Below are positions 1 to 12,400 of a stretch of DNA of 64,000 bases, in pieces. Both the position numbers and the translations under genes were made by a program. The notes under the pieces were generated by a model that saw only the letters and a program-made list of their open reading frames with translations, searched no databases and had not been told where the DNA came from. Position 1 is the first letter of the stretch, and each line of letters starts with the position of its first letter. This stretch comes from Blasia pusilla (lineage: Eukaryota > Marchantiophyta > Marchantiopsida > Blasiales), in NCBI GenBank assembly GCA_050084515.1, contig CM114272.1:50096001-50160000 (forward strand), written 5' to 3'.

Positions 1-243
1 CTTCAACCCAAATGGTAAGAACTGCCACTGATACAAGCAATCTTTCCCAAACCGATCTATCCCCTAGAATGTTGTCTTCTCCCTATCCTCCAACATGATA
101 GTAAGCTGATGATAGCCACCACGGAGATCTAAAGTACTGAAAATCTTTGCATGCCCTACCACATCAAAGATCTCCTCAGGAGTAGGCATGGCGTACCGAT
201 CTGACCTCGTATGTTGGTTGATAAGACGGTAATCTCCACACAT
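1..243 (-). pseudogene. Ty3/gypsy reverse transcriptase fragment (copy A)
   Basis: The minus strand matches, base for base over long runs, the reverse transcriptase part of the gypsy element at 58400-58650: the stretch that encodes MCGDYRLIN followed by the RYAMPTP block and the FLPFGLK block. The fragment runs off the left edge of the window, so its true length is unknown. An in-frame stop lies in the block that follows the conserved EDREKTTF motif. At 243/244 it is joined abruptly to LTR sequence, which is not the normal pol-to-LTR order. It is a broken piece of a retrotransposon polymerase. Confidence 0.85.
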
Positions 244-427
244 CCTAAGCCATCTTTCTCATGTTGGGCCGTTGGAGCACCTCCCTTGTATGTGTTTGAG
301 CTAGGACTAGGGTGCTAGCGTCCGGATTCCTTGATAGCATAGGGTGGACGAGGCTCGATATGCCGATGTAGATTGAGGAGTGGAGTTTTAGGCCGGGTGT
401 GCCGTTTTTACTACTCTTTATTTTTAC
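244..427 (+). repeat. LTR R/U5 segment in flipped orientation (copy A)
   Basis: This segment is the 3' half of the same LTR that is complete at 52307-52785 (from the CATCTTTCTCATGTTGG block to TTTTTACA), but it reads on the plus strand while the rest of copy A reads on the minus strand. Its edges fall on an inverted repeat: CATCTTTCTCA inside the LTR and TGAGAAAGATG just after the LTR end. Confidence 0.85.
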
Positions 428-744
428 ATGAGAAAGATGGCTTAGGAAAGCTATCTTCCTCTTTATATAGGGTTGGGAAGAGCCAAAAGGCTCTTCCCCT
501 AAAATTAGCCCTTCCCTTGGTAGCCTACGCGCACAGGTTACCAGAGGCGGGTGACCTGGTCAACAAGTCACTCGGCTGTAAAAGACCTCAACATTAAAGT
601 TGTCAGAAACGACATTCCTGACACAATGGACCTATCCTCAACCTCATCCAACACCGTGGGACAAAGTTACACTCAAGATAGTCCGCTGGCTCCTACGCCC
701 TATCCACGATAGATCTCGGCCTATTGGCTACTCAGATGTGACAT
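428..744 (-). repeat. LTR U3 segment of copy A
   Basis: On the minus strand this is the 5' part of the family-B LTR, starting TGTCACATCTGAGTAG at 744. It contains the TATATAAAG promoter box and the GAAGAGCC/GGCTCTTC hairpin. It follows directly after gag remains, so the pol genes normally between gag and the 3' LTR are missing here. Confidence 0.85.
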
Positions 745-1866
745 CCGCTTGGCACCTATTTGCTATTGTTTGGTTATGAGGGTCACGACATGTAGGCACC
801 GCTGGTTGTCGAGGCACCATCGATGGTGTGTGTAGTGCCTCTGACAATGTGAATGACTGTGGAACCCTGGCCCGCCGCCCATCGGTCCCCTCCGGTCCCC
901 TCGATGGCTCGGTGCCTCTCGCAGCACCCTGAGTCACCACTACAGCAGCCTCAATGTGAGATGTACTACACATAAACCCCATACTAGTGAGATCCACACT
1001 TGGGTCAGGGTAAGAAGTAGAAGCTGGAGCCACACTAGTTGCTCGTGGCTTCATGCCTTCCCTGAGCTGCATCATCGTCATGGCAACAATCCTCTGCTCC
1101 AACTGATCAATGCATGAGAGAAGTGCCGGCTCTAGTGCTCTTGCTCCATCTCCTGTGGCTGGTGGAGACAGACCCACTCAGACAACTCAAAGACCACCTT
1201 CAATGTGGGCTTCGTTGTGTAAATCAGCACCGCATCTCGGACTCTCCTCCGTAGTTCTCGATCCAGAACCCCGTATCAATACTGGACTGACTGCGCCTCA
1301 ATCACTCCATACATAGCAATGACCAGCCTCCTCATGCATGTGAATGCCTCTCTTAGACTCTCACCCGATCGTTGCTGAAAATCCTGTAAACTATTCAGCT
1401 TGCCGGTGCGTACGCCTTGGTAGCTCTTTCCCAACTGTCGAAAGAACTCCACTGTGGGACTGAAGCTGGGTGGTCCTCTACCACCAGAGGTCTCTGCCAC
1501 ATCGCCTATCTCATTGCCCTCCTCTCCATCTAGTCTCCGGGCTGATGGTGTGGGTCTCTCTCCTCTCACGATCCCATCGTATGCCTCGCAACCACTAGTG
1601 GACACATACCCTGGAGCCCAATACATCCTCCAAGCATCAATCTCTACTGAATATAGCAATCAAAACTCCATATAATCATCCATCGGAGGACCCTTCAAGT
1701 GCTGGAACAACCCCTTCCTCACCATGAAAGGGTTGAACTATGTCGGGGTCCGTATTTGTTGGAAGTCGCACCACGTGTCCAACTCCTCGATAAAATCATC
1801 TAAGTTGATGGTGCCCACTGTACCCGAGGAATGACGCATGCCCCGATGGCCCCGTCGTCCATCTCC
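745..1866 (-). pseudogene. Ty3/gypsy gag relic (copy A)
   Basis: The minus strand encodes a Gag related at high identity to the plus-strand copy at 54154-55480. The block at 1659-1276 carries the YSVEIDAWRMYWAPGYVSTS motif and the FSPTVEFFRQLGKSY motif. The block at 1177-728 carries the coiled-coil piece SCIDQLEQRIVAMTMMQLRE. The two blocks are in different frames and the start region near 1858 is also frame-shifted, so the gene is broken. At the position where copy B has a TAG stop (54580), this copy has CAG (Gln), which shows the ancestral codon. About 45 bases resembling the start of the other LTR family (TGTCGTGACCCTCATAACC) lie between gag and the LTR at 745-790. Gag would form the retroelement particle. 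Confidence 0.85.
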
Positions 1867-2876
1867 TACCAAGTGATACTGTCTTCGTCTGCAATCTCCT
1901 CATTGGTTTCTAGTGATGACGATCCAGCCATGGATGGATGTCAAGGTAGCTCCTCACTCGTAACCCCTCGGTATCTCACTCCACTCAGTGTCACACCACT
2001 ACTATTGCTCGCACTACCCTGTTCTTTCGAACCTTGGAAGAACGCCGTGATAACAACCCAGTCTCACCCGCTCAAGCACTCAAACTCACCGAGAGTCTCC
2101 CACACTCCTCACTAGCTCACCTATGCTTACGTCAATCCCTTGATGACACACCCAACCTCACGCACACTCCACAGTCACGCTCACCATGAGCCTCCCACTA
2201 ACTCACCTAATCTATCGACACGCTCGGGTCATACATGCAACCCCTACTCGGAAACCGCCATATATCCACCAACATGCTACACATGAAAAGAGTTTACACT
2301 CATCACCATCACTACATCCACCTAGCACGAGCTACTACCCAATACCCAACACTCTCAATGACATAAGATAAGTGCAGGAAAAAGGGACTCGAATGGGTAA
2401 CCTGATCACGCCCTCCAACCTACTGCACCGTCAACACTCACTCCTCCATATGGTACGACAACCTCCGCAACACAACACTCTCCTCAACCAACACGTCAAA
2501 CCTCCCGTCAGCATCGGCGTGTATGCCTCCATCAGAATCCTCGCAAACCCCAGCCATGCTTGAAAAAGATCTCGTCTTGAAAAATCTCTCCGCCCACCCC
2601 CAGACGCGCCTCGCAACCTCAACTCAACCCCGTCCAAACGCAACCCTGCCCGTCTATGACGACACCCGTGCCTCTACCACGTTGCCCTACTACATCCATC
2701 CTGGCCCCTACTACACCCGCTGCTCTGCCCCTACCTAGTATGATCCAACCACGTACATGATTACTACGTCCCTACTACATCCGCTCCTCCACGTCGTAAC
2801 TACGTAAGGGAAAAAGGGCCAAGGGCTTGACCCGCATTCTGATGGACCATAATGGCCCTAAATGTGCGGGGGGGGC
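1867..2876 (-). other. Retrotransposon leader, part outside the tandem array
   Basis: Reverse complement of this stretch corresponds to 53270-54150 of copy B (untranslated leader upstream of gag). It holds no convincing protein. The short open frames on the plus strand are not supported by homology to any other part of the window. Confidence 0.6.
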
Positions 2877-3890
2877 GGGGCGGAAAGTAAATGCCGGAGA
2901 GGGGAGGGGAAGGGAAAGGAAGGGCCACGGTTCCGTCTGCCTCCACCTCCGCACCCCGGCTCGTAGTCACTTGCGATCTAGCCGCGCCTAGCCCTAGCGG
3001 CCCTTACAACCCTAGCCCTGGCGGCTACAAGCTCTCAACGTTTGCTCTCTATACTCCCGTTGTGCACCGTTCTCTCGACGCTCCAACACTCTACGTTGCA
3101 CCCGAGCGCTCTTGCATGACCCCCACTCTACTGTTGTCCCTCATCAACTTGTACCAGAAAAAATCTGAGAAAAATAGACAGCGCTTCCGGGCGGGAAAGT
3201 AAATGCAGGAGAGGGGAGGGGAAGGGAAAGGAAGGGCCGCGGCTCCGCGCCCCCGACTCTGTCTGCCTCCACCTTCGCACCTCGGCTCCATCCCGGCTCC
3301 GGCTCCGACTCGTAGTCACTTGCAATCTAGCCGCGCCTAGCCCTAGCGGCCCTTACAACCTAGCCCTGGCGGCTACAAGCTCTCAACGTTTTCTCTCTAT
3401 ACTCCCGTTGTGCGCCATTCTCTCAACGCTCCAACACTCTACGTTGCACCTGAGCGCTCTTGCATGACCCCCACTCTGCTGTTGTCCCTCATCAACCTAA
3501 ACCAGAAAAATCTGAGAAAAAAAGACAGCGCTTCCCGGCGGGAAAGTAAATGCGGGAGAGGGGAGGGAAAGGGAAAGGCAGGGCCGCGGCTCCGCGCCCC
3601 CGGCTCTGTCTGCCTCCACCTCCGCACCTCGGCTCCGTCCCGGCTCGGGCTCGTAGTCACTTGCGATCTAGCCGCACCTAGCCCTAGCCGCCCTTACAAC
3701 CCTAGCCCTGGCGGCTACAAGCTCTCAACGTTTTCTCTCTATACTTCCACTGTGCACCGTTCTCTCGACGCTCCAACACTCTACATTGCACCGGAGCGCT
3801 CTTGCATGACCCACACTCTGCTATTGTCCCTCATCAACCTGTACCAGAAAAATATGAGAAAAACAAACAGTGCTTCCGCCCACAATTTTC
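2877..3890 (-). repeat. Tandem array of ~310-350-bp units in the gypsy leader
   Basis: Three adjacent units start with GGAAAGTAAATGC at about 2882, 3195 and 3541. Each unit contains a purine-rich GGGGAGGGGAAGGGAAAGG tract, a CTAGCCGCGCCTAGCCCTAGCGGC block, a GCGGCTACAAGCTCTCAACG block and ends near GAAAAA(T)AGACAGCGCTTCC. Copy B has a single equivalent unit at about 52915-53250, so the array expanded in copy A or contracted in copy B. Confidence 0.85.
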
Positions 3891-4009
3891 TGAACAGAAA
3901 AATGACCAACGCTCGCAACACACGCATCTTGAAGGGCTCCCGACCGAGGCAAATTCGCTTGCCTACCTACAAACAACGAATTCCCATCAGCCCCCTGACA
4001 TCTTTCTCA

Positions 4010-4423
4010 TGAAAAAATAAAGAGTAGTAAAAACGTCACACCCGGCCTAAAACTGCACTCCTCAATCTACATCGGCATATCGAGCCTCGTCCACCCTGCG
4101 CTATCAAAGAATCCGAATGCTAGCACCCTAGTCCTATCTCACACATACAAGAGAGGTGCTCCAACGGCCCAACATGAGAAGGATGGCTTGGGAAACCCAT
4201 CTTCCTCCCTTATATAGGGTTGGAAAGAACCAAAAGGCCCTTCCCCTAAAAATAGCTATCCTCCTGGTAACCTGCGCGCACAGGTTACCAAGGGCGGGTG
4301 ACCTGGTCAACAAGTCACCCCGTTGTGAAAGACCTCAACACGAAAGTTGTCAGAAACGACGTTCCTGACACAACCGACCTATCCTCAACCTTATCCGACA
4401 CTGTGGGACAAAGTGTACACTGA
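4010..4423 (-). repeat. 5' LTR of copy A (truncated at its outer end)
   Basis: On the minus strand this reads through the whole R/U5 part in normal orientation, ends in TTTTTTCA at 4010 and is followed by the same TGAGAAAGATGTCA leader as copy B. The outer end stops near 4423. The first 60 to 70 bases of the LTR (with the TGTCACATC terminus) are missing, so no target-site duplication can be defined. Confidence 0.85.
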
Positions 4424-6158
4424 TGCGGTCAATTCCTTAAGACCAAGACTACAATGTCAACAAGATTCTTACTCTCCAGCAGCAACTCGCGGTCATCCCC
4501 GATAAACTACTTTCACTTGAGAAGCACTGTGTGCACCAGTATCAAACTGATCTCGAGTTGCATACCCATATTTTCGCCCTGAGGTATTCGTGCACCATGA
4601 AATAGAATCATGTCGCTAGCGCCATACATTGTTGTAACCCTACTTGACCCATCTGGTGATTTCACTACAACTTAGTGGGTTAATCGTGTGCAGTCTAGAT
4701 ATTGCTTGCCTATAACAGGTGTCAATGTCCCAATACGCAGATTCATGCTTCCTGTTGTCTTCTCTACATACCTGCGCTTCTCGTTACATTTTCTACTTCA
4801 CGTTTGTACTTTTCTCAGAAGCAACACTGAAACATCGTACTGTAAACAACTTTTATGGGCAGCACCCACTTCACATCATTTTATTACATTTGAGACGGGA
4901 CCGAAGGTTGTGGCTGCGCTGTTTGTCATGACATATATTCAGATTTTCATGGTTCTTGTCCACAAGATTAGTGTTTACTTTTTGATCTACTTTATTGCAG
5001 TGTGTTGATGCATGCTACTTTAGTGTGTTACAGAAAGCTGGTTCATATTCTGTAAATCGTCTGATAAAGCTGGTTATCATGCACGTGTAACTCACTGTGC
5101 GCATAATTAACATCCTTGCAGTACTCACATCCTTTCGACGTCATTGTCCTGACCCATGGTGTGTACGAAAATATTTTCACCTGGTCTACTACCGATGCAT
5201 TCATTTACGTAATATCTTGGCGTTTGGCGAGACAAAACTCACCTAAATATTGCTCCTGTCCGAGGCCACTCATCACACCAACGCCTACCTTCCTTTTCTT
5301 TAACTATCTGATGCCCACAATTGCATCTCTAATACTAAATAACAGAGCACATACAACATGGCAAGCCTTTTATCGGCGCCTAACTATTCTTCCACATATT
5401 CTCCCATTAATGCCAACACAGTCTGGTCCCACCAAGTTTCATAACCAATTGCATCCGTCTACGGTTTCCGCCATCGCTGCGTATACTGAGCTTACAATTA
5501 TCACCTATCTCTTCCCACTTGCTAAAGGAAGTCGCATTTTTATTCTCATTTTTAGAGCGAGTGCATTTCACTGCTATGTCATACGCCATCTCTACCGGGG
5601 CCTGCATTCTTGAATTTCTTGTTATGGCTCTCAGGCCCGTTTAGGTCTTTACAGAGTTCTGGTAGATGGAAAAACGACAAATCTCAATATCGAGCAACTA
5701 GAAAATGTAATTTTCAAATTCTCCATCTCTTACACCGGCACTCCCAATCGCTCGATAAAAATAAGATTAGTGAATTGATTTAAAACGATCACAATTTTGG
5801 AAGTTAGTTAAACCCGTACAGTAGTTTTATTTCATTTTCCAACGTATGAAAGGTTTTTCACTTATACGAAAGAAAGATCGGAATGATCACACTGAACTCC
5901 GCGGCGTTTTGAACCCTCCATGTCTCGTGGAGCTCGGTATATGCAATGGAGTGCAAAAAATATCCTCTTCCGTTTCTACTTCTTTATTGCAAAATGCAGT
6001 CTATGAGGAAGTCCCCCATTCTGTGTCTGCATTGTCGCAGGCGGTGACGTCAAATACTGTATGTCCCTGTTGCACGTGAAGATTGTATGCAGCCGCGCTT
6101 GTGTTGTGCGCGGATCTCGAGTCAAGAACGCCACCATAAGAATTTGGCGGGTCTGCGG
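4424..6158. other. Intergenic, nothing recognised
   Basis: AT-rich DNA between the retrotransposon and the end of the transporter gene. Open frames of up to 165 codons occur (for example 5116-5613) but show no known domain, biased composition or repeat family that would support coding. Confidence 0.5.
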
Positions 6159-6160
6159 TG

Positions 6161-6166
6161 TTTATT
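6161..6166 (-). promoter_or_regulatory. Candidate poly(A) signal of the PDR gene
   Basis: AATAAA on the minus strand, about 330 bases after the transporter stop codon. It is a plausible but unproven 3'-end signal. Confidence 0.35.
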
Positions 6167-6495
6167 CGGGGGTATGAAGAGTAACAGAACACAACTTAGG
6201 TCATACTTGCATTACCTTCTTGTTGTATAGCTGCATTTCTATCCAAAACTTAGCTGCGTCGACTAGAGTCGATCTACTTTTTGGCCATTTCATTGCTGTA
6301 ATTCCTTCTACGAATAGTCGAGAATCGCACATTTTCAAGTATTCCAAATCATTCTCCGGTTTAGTTTTCGATTGAAACGTCGATGGCTGATCTTGCTGTA
6401 CGAAAATTATACACTCGACCAAAATTACCCTCGCGCTCCAAAGTTCTTTGGAAGCTTCAATCCCCACAGGATTTACTCAGATGAAACCAATACTC

Positions 6496-9400
6496 CTATC
6501 GTTTCTGGAAATTGAAGAACTTTATCGAAAATGCGAAGACTCCCCAGAAGAGCGCACTGAAAGCGCACAGAACGGCTACGCAGATGCCCAGCCACTCGTG
6601 ATTATAACCGAAGTAGTCGTGTACGAAGTCTCGTACTTGTACGTTTGGCGATTCCATGAGAGTTGTAACATCTCCTAGTTGTGAAGTTATGAGGCCGTAA
6701 AGGGTCCACGCAATAGGCGACAGCCAATAGTACCACACCCACCATCCCGGCATCCTCTGCAATCATTAACACGATCACAACGAAAACATCATTGGTTCCA
6801 GAATTAAGATAAACAGTGGATGTGGATAGGAGAGCCCATCAAAAGTAGATTGCAGAAATGCACAAGCTCTTTTCTTCTCAAATATGTATATGCCTTTGCG
6901 AGGACACAAACTTGATTTGTCCAGTCAAATCAAGTTTGCATCCTTGACCATATAGCTTAAGCACATTCGTTACTCGTAAAACCAACTTTTACCGCCATGT
7001 ACTTTTCAAGGTACCCGACCGATGTACTAAAATCACATTGGCAATAATGCACTAGTAAGAACTCAGAAGATTGCTCCGATGAAAAGCATTGTAAATAAGA
7101 GGGATGGGAAAAGCCATCGTGATGGGTTTCTTTAAGATCAAGCCTCCTGATAGAGTTCGGCTAGGTCGTGGAATCACTTTTGATTAAGATCATGGAGTGA
7201 AAGAAACCGCAACTAAGGTGTTGGAGGTGGAGGTGCTTACTGGTCGGGGAATTAAAAACCCTGAAAATAAATTCCACACAGAGTAGAATGCCGAAGATAG
7301 AACTGCTGCCAATTGCTGTGATGGTGTGAGCCCGACAGCCATCATACCATAGAATGTGAAGTATGAAAAGGTCAAAAACATGAAAATGAAGTACCAAAAG
7401 AACTTCGCTGCAAATCGGAGAAACAGTAAACACGTCAGTGAATCATTCAAAACCATCCAGTCCCGGACCCTGGTAAACGACAGAAAACGAGAGCTCTGTA
7501 TGCCTAGGCCAACCTGCGGTGACTCAAGGGAAAGGAAACTTTGTGCGGCGCAAGCATACCTGCAGTCCACTCGAAGTTGATCATGGCGTAAGTGATTAAA
7601 CTATAGAAGATGGTTTGAACGAAGACGTAAGGGATTTCGATAGCGCCCTGCACAACCAGCAAGACCGAATTCAGTCACAAGACGCCTTAACCGGTATCTA
7701 GTCGGCATGGTGATTCAAAAAGTTCACAATTAAAATCAAGGATCCTAAATCCCCTCGATATGATCATGAAAAATACCCCGATCCCTTCCAAAATTAAGAA
7801 GAAAAGCCTTCCTATCGCTTCTTAACCCCATCCGTTTACCTTCTAGCTATAGATAGATGTTGCCCGTCACTGCTGCAAGGAGGTTTAGTCCAAGAGAGCC
7901 GATCTCACCTGTGCCAATGCGTAAGGTAGGGGAGAGTACATGCCGGCTGCTCTCTCCCTGTAGAATACTGATCGCTCGACAGCAACTATAGGTTGCACAC
8001 TTGAGGCATTATTGACACCGAGAAACAGCACGGCAGCGTAGAGAGCGCCCATCACATTGAACACATCCTGCTGAGTTTTCCTGCATGAACAACATCGAGC
8101 GATCAGGAAATTAATCCACTGATTTCTTTTTCTCGGAATGGGTCCGTTGCTTTGATCAAACTCACATCTCTTACTCAATTAAAATTCTTTGCAATAGCTT
8201 ACTTGACGAATTTCAATTTTACGATTGCAATATCCTCGTGTCCCATGAGTCACGAAGATCACCCGTGAAATTAGTACCTTTTAGATCCCAGATCCCAGAA
8301 TACGGATCCAAAAATTAGTGCGCATATGACGGTAAAGAAAAACCGCACAGCGTTGTAATACGGGCTTCGCCAATAAGTTATGTTCTGCTTCCACAAACAA
8401 GCCAAAACTTGCGTCCATGAACTGCGAGAGTATAACGTGGGGAAATGGATATTTTCATCCCCAGCTGCCGGTTTGCTTAACTCATGAATCAACGCCTCGT
8501 TCTCCCTGCAAATACAAGTCTTCAATCAGCTCCAAGTGAAGAGAAAGAGAGACCAGTCCTTCAAACAAACTTTGGATACATTTGCAGATTCTAGACAAGC
8601 ATCTTTGAAAACAGTCTGATGAGAGTGGTCACTTACTGAAAGAGGTCAGACTCTGTGTAAATGTCAGAAAAGTCCTTGCCACAGGTTGATTCTGCAGCTG
8701 GAGTAGTAACTTCCAGCATCCATGTCGCAGGATTATATCCTTCAGAAATTTTTGGTACTCCGTTGATTGCCTATGACATGGCAAAGCTTTCAATGGTTTA
8801 ATAATGCTGTCCCCAGCGTTAGCAGCTACAGTTGTCGCGCCAGAAAATTACAACCAGGCTTACATGCTATACTCTCTGGCCGAACAAAAGAACAATCCTT
8901 CAAGTGCTGGCCCTGAATCAATTGTCTCTACAAAGTGCGCTAGCCCGCTTTCAAATTACCTCGAAATACTCGATCAGAAGTCTTGAATGCGTGCCAAGAG
9001 GCCCTGCGTAACTCACATTGCCTCCACGTTTCATGAGCAGGAGCTGCACATGCCAAACGCAAGAATCCTTAACGCAAATCTATTAGAGATTTTCCGGTGT
9101 CGACCTACTTTACGTCAGCCCCAGCTCGATCTGTAAGTAACTTGGCAATGAACTCATCTTGGGTAAAGCAAGGTGGCCGCACCTCATCAAAAGCCTCAAA
9201 AATGTCAATACTTGGTTGATGGATGGTGCATACGACCGTCCTTCCCGTGTCCACGGTATTCCGAACTGCTCTCATAACGATAGCAGCAGCACGAGCATCG
9301 AGCCCAGACGTGGGTTCATCCATGAAAATTATCGAGGGATTTGCAACAAGTTCCACTGCGATGGTCAGGCGCTTCCTCTGCTCGGTAGACAGGCCGGTAC

Positions 9401-12400
9401 TGCCAGGCAATCCTACGAGAGCATTCTGAAGCGGAGATAGCTCCACAAGATCCATAACCTCTTGCACGAATGCCTGGAATGGGATCAGGACGAGGATTCA
9501 TGAAGTTTGTGTCTTTCTTTACGAGTGAAGTGCAAGACGAGACGACTCGAGACATGACGTAAAATATGAACAAAAGTCACAACATTAATGTTCGATGCTG
9601 CCAGTCGTAAAACTTACCTCACGTGTTTCGTCATCTACAGATCGTGAAAGGCGAAGCCATGCCGAGTATTTCAGCGATTCATAAACAGTAACCTGTGGCG
9701 AATGAATGTCAGTTTGCTCCACATAGCCCGAAATACGGGCGAATGTCGCCTGCTGTTTCAAAAATCCAGACACCCTGATCTCGCCCTCTATGTAGCCGCC
9801 CGTCTTTCTGCCGGCCAGCACATCCATCAATGTCGTTTTACCAGCGCCACTGACGCCAACCAACGCAGTTAGCACTCCGGGCCTGAACGTACCGCTGACA
9901 TTCCGCAAGAGCTGCAAACGAGCTTCTGTGACGCCTGCTCCTTTCATCTCCTGTACTCAAAAGGCGAACTGAGAGTAACCACATTGCCCAGCAATCTGCT
10001 AATATAAACTCGCATTTCTGGACCCAGCATTCCGATTCTGGTGTTCGGAAGTATCAAGTGCCACGCGCTACTACACATTAGGCGGTTTTCCTTAGTCACC
10101 GACTTCTAAGGGAATTCAAGACCAGGTATTATGCGGCTGCACAGCGAGTTCATTGCTGTGCGTTCTTTTCTTCTTCCTTGGATTTGGGATTTCGACATGG
10201 TGGAAAGTAGTGTGATTACGAGACTAGATAAACTCGAAATCTAATGAGACGTGATGTTTCGTTGGGACTTACTATTACGATTTACACGTTGGAAGCTCCA
10301 CTAGTTTGAAACTTGGACTCGGAATATTTATTATCCAAACGATGGTAAAACTAGTTCGATTTGAGTAAATCAGGAGTGACCAGCGTGCTTCATTTCGATT
10401 TCCTCGCGACTGGACAGTTTAGGAGTTCCACATACTTAGTTTTCTCAAGGACTTGCTCGAGACGTCATTACGACTTCTAAGGGTTGAAAATGTTCCAAAC
10501 TTCGTTGTGACTTTTGAACTTGTACACCCCAGAGGATTCAGAAGAGAAAGAAATGTGTCTTACGGAGGGCATGTCGACATAGTAGCACACGTTGTGGAAA
10601 GATAGGACTAGAGGACGGAAAGGTAAAACCATTCCCCTTTTATTTCTTTCACTTGCTGTTCATGCAACTGTTCCATATCAACCTTCGCATCAATCCCGTC
10701 TCCTTTCTGCTGCTGCGATGGATCCAACAGGCGAGGAACGCCCTTCATTTCCACCTCTCGTGCCTTTCCATTATCGCGAAGTGAAGATTTCGACCCTTCG
10801 CCGTGCGTATTGGCAACTTTCTCTCGAATTGCTTCCTCGGGCAAAACTGCTTGCGGCTTCCCCAGAGCTGATCAAAGAGGAAGACGTCCAGGTTTTAGGC
10901 CTATCGACTACATCAGATGCATGCGGAAGAGCTATATAAAAAACTAACGAACTCCAGGTTCAACTTGGCCGTGAGACAATCTGTTCTACTGGATGAAAAA
11001 ATAGTGCAAGGGAAGGTTTTACCGAATTTTGGAGTCGGATCGAGAAATTCAAGTCAGAGAACTTACGATCCAAGTAGGTTATAGCCAGAGTCACTAAGAA
11101 GTTGAAGAGGAACACATAACCAACGAGAACACCGATTCCCAGCCAGTAGCGAGAACTGTTGGTGGCGAGCCCTCGTGTTCGGAGAATGTTTAGATATAAC
11201 GGCTGACCATTGATTGCACTTGGCTGCGCGACAGCGTAGGCTGGTCAGGAATTTCATGATATATGAGCTTGCGACATCGCTGGTGACACTCGTCTACGGA
11301 AAAATCCAAGAAATGGATTCGAGACATACCTTATTCCACCGTGGGGCAAGGAACTCATTGACTGCCATCGCATTTTGAGCGTATGAAAGGGGTGAAATCC
11401 AGTAGCCCCATACCCACCAAGGATGTATAGAATCTGCAGTTGTTGCCACATTCAATTTCCACACTTGAGAGTCCGAGCTTCCAGAGCTGTGGGCATCAGC
11501 ACTGCAAAATCAGGCCAAACTTCAAAGACGACACTCATGTTCTCTTCCCGAAGTAACCGCGGTGTTTGAACTTATCCTACGCTGAGGATATTCATATCTT
11601 GGCAGAAAAAAATTCAATTTTGACCGTGTTACGTACTCTTGGAAAGTATGAAGCCACCCAGGAGAAAGACCACGAGCAGCGCAAACGAGCCAAATGTGTT
11701 CGCAATAACCATAGTCCGACCCAGAGCTCCGATCAGTCGAAATAACCCCAGTGCCATCTGATGCATCACGAAGAGGAGCAACACATAGCGAAAGAACCTG
11801 TGGGAAATCGATCCAACTCCGTCTCATGAATCAGATATGAAGACAACCCCCTAAAATTATTTGGAAGGCGAGATTCAATTGTAAAATGGGCTCTATGCAT
11901 CTTCATATTCTCGAAGAAATTCTCTACACATTGATGAGTGAACCTTCAGAAAATGTAGTTTCTGATGGAGAAGTATAGACTCACAAACTGCATCTGGAAC
12001 GAAGTTGCATCCCAACCGTATCTAGACCGTTCTGTGACGATTCGGAAAAGCCTCCAACAGTTCCCAAATAGATATGGAGAGCAAGAAAAGAAAGAGGACC
12101 GACGATTCTACCTTCCAGGGTGAGGGTCAAGTCCCACGACAAAGTAAACAATGCCAGACCAGATTAGAGCTTCCACAGCAGAGTATGGTATCCGCAAAAT
12201 CCAGGTTGGAACAGAAAACGCCCAACCGGGATAGAAATTGTTGTCTCGTTGCTTGTAAAATACTGGAAGTCGAGACACAATGATTGACAGCTCCGAAAAG
12301 CCATTAAACATCATATGCACAAGCGCGAAAAATAGAGTGCCGAGGTAAAGCGAGCCATTGAGTTCATCGGTGGGGCTGAGTCTTGTCCGTAAGAAGAGAG

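Noticed and set aside
3410-4012. A 200-codon plus-strand open frame
   Set aside because: It lies antisense to the retrotransposon leader and spans the tandem repeat units; its repeated peptide pattern simply follows the DNA repeat.
9159-9440. Plus-strand open frames opposite the transporter
   Set aside because: They are antisense to exon 16 of the PDR gene, which has full domain support.
10564-10867. A small intron explaining the frame change in exon 14
   Set aside because: The GT positions available in the upstream frame are almost all in the wrong phase for the AG sites needed, and the only compatible pair is weak. A one-base loss is simpler.
10592-10939. Plus-strand open frame of 115 codons
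   Set aside because: Antisense to exon 14 of the PDR gene.
11990-12065. A candidate PDR exon giving [19 protein letters not shown]
   Set aside because: The segment at 11797-11637 gives the expected [20 protein letters not shown] sequence after exon 10 with correct phase, so 11990-12065 is intron.
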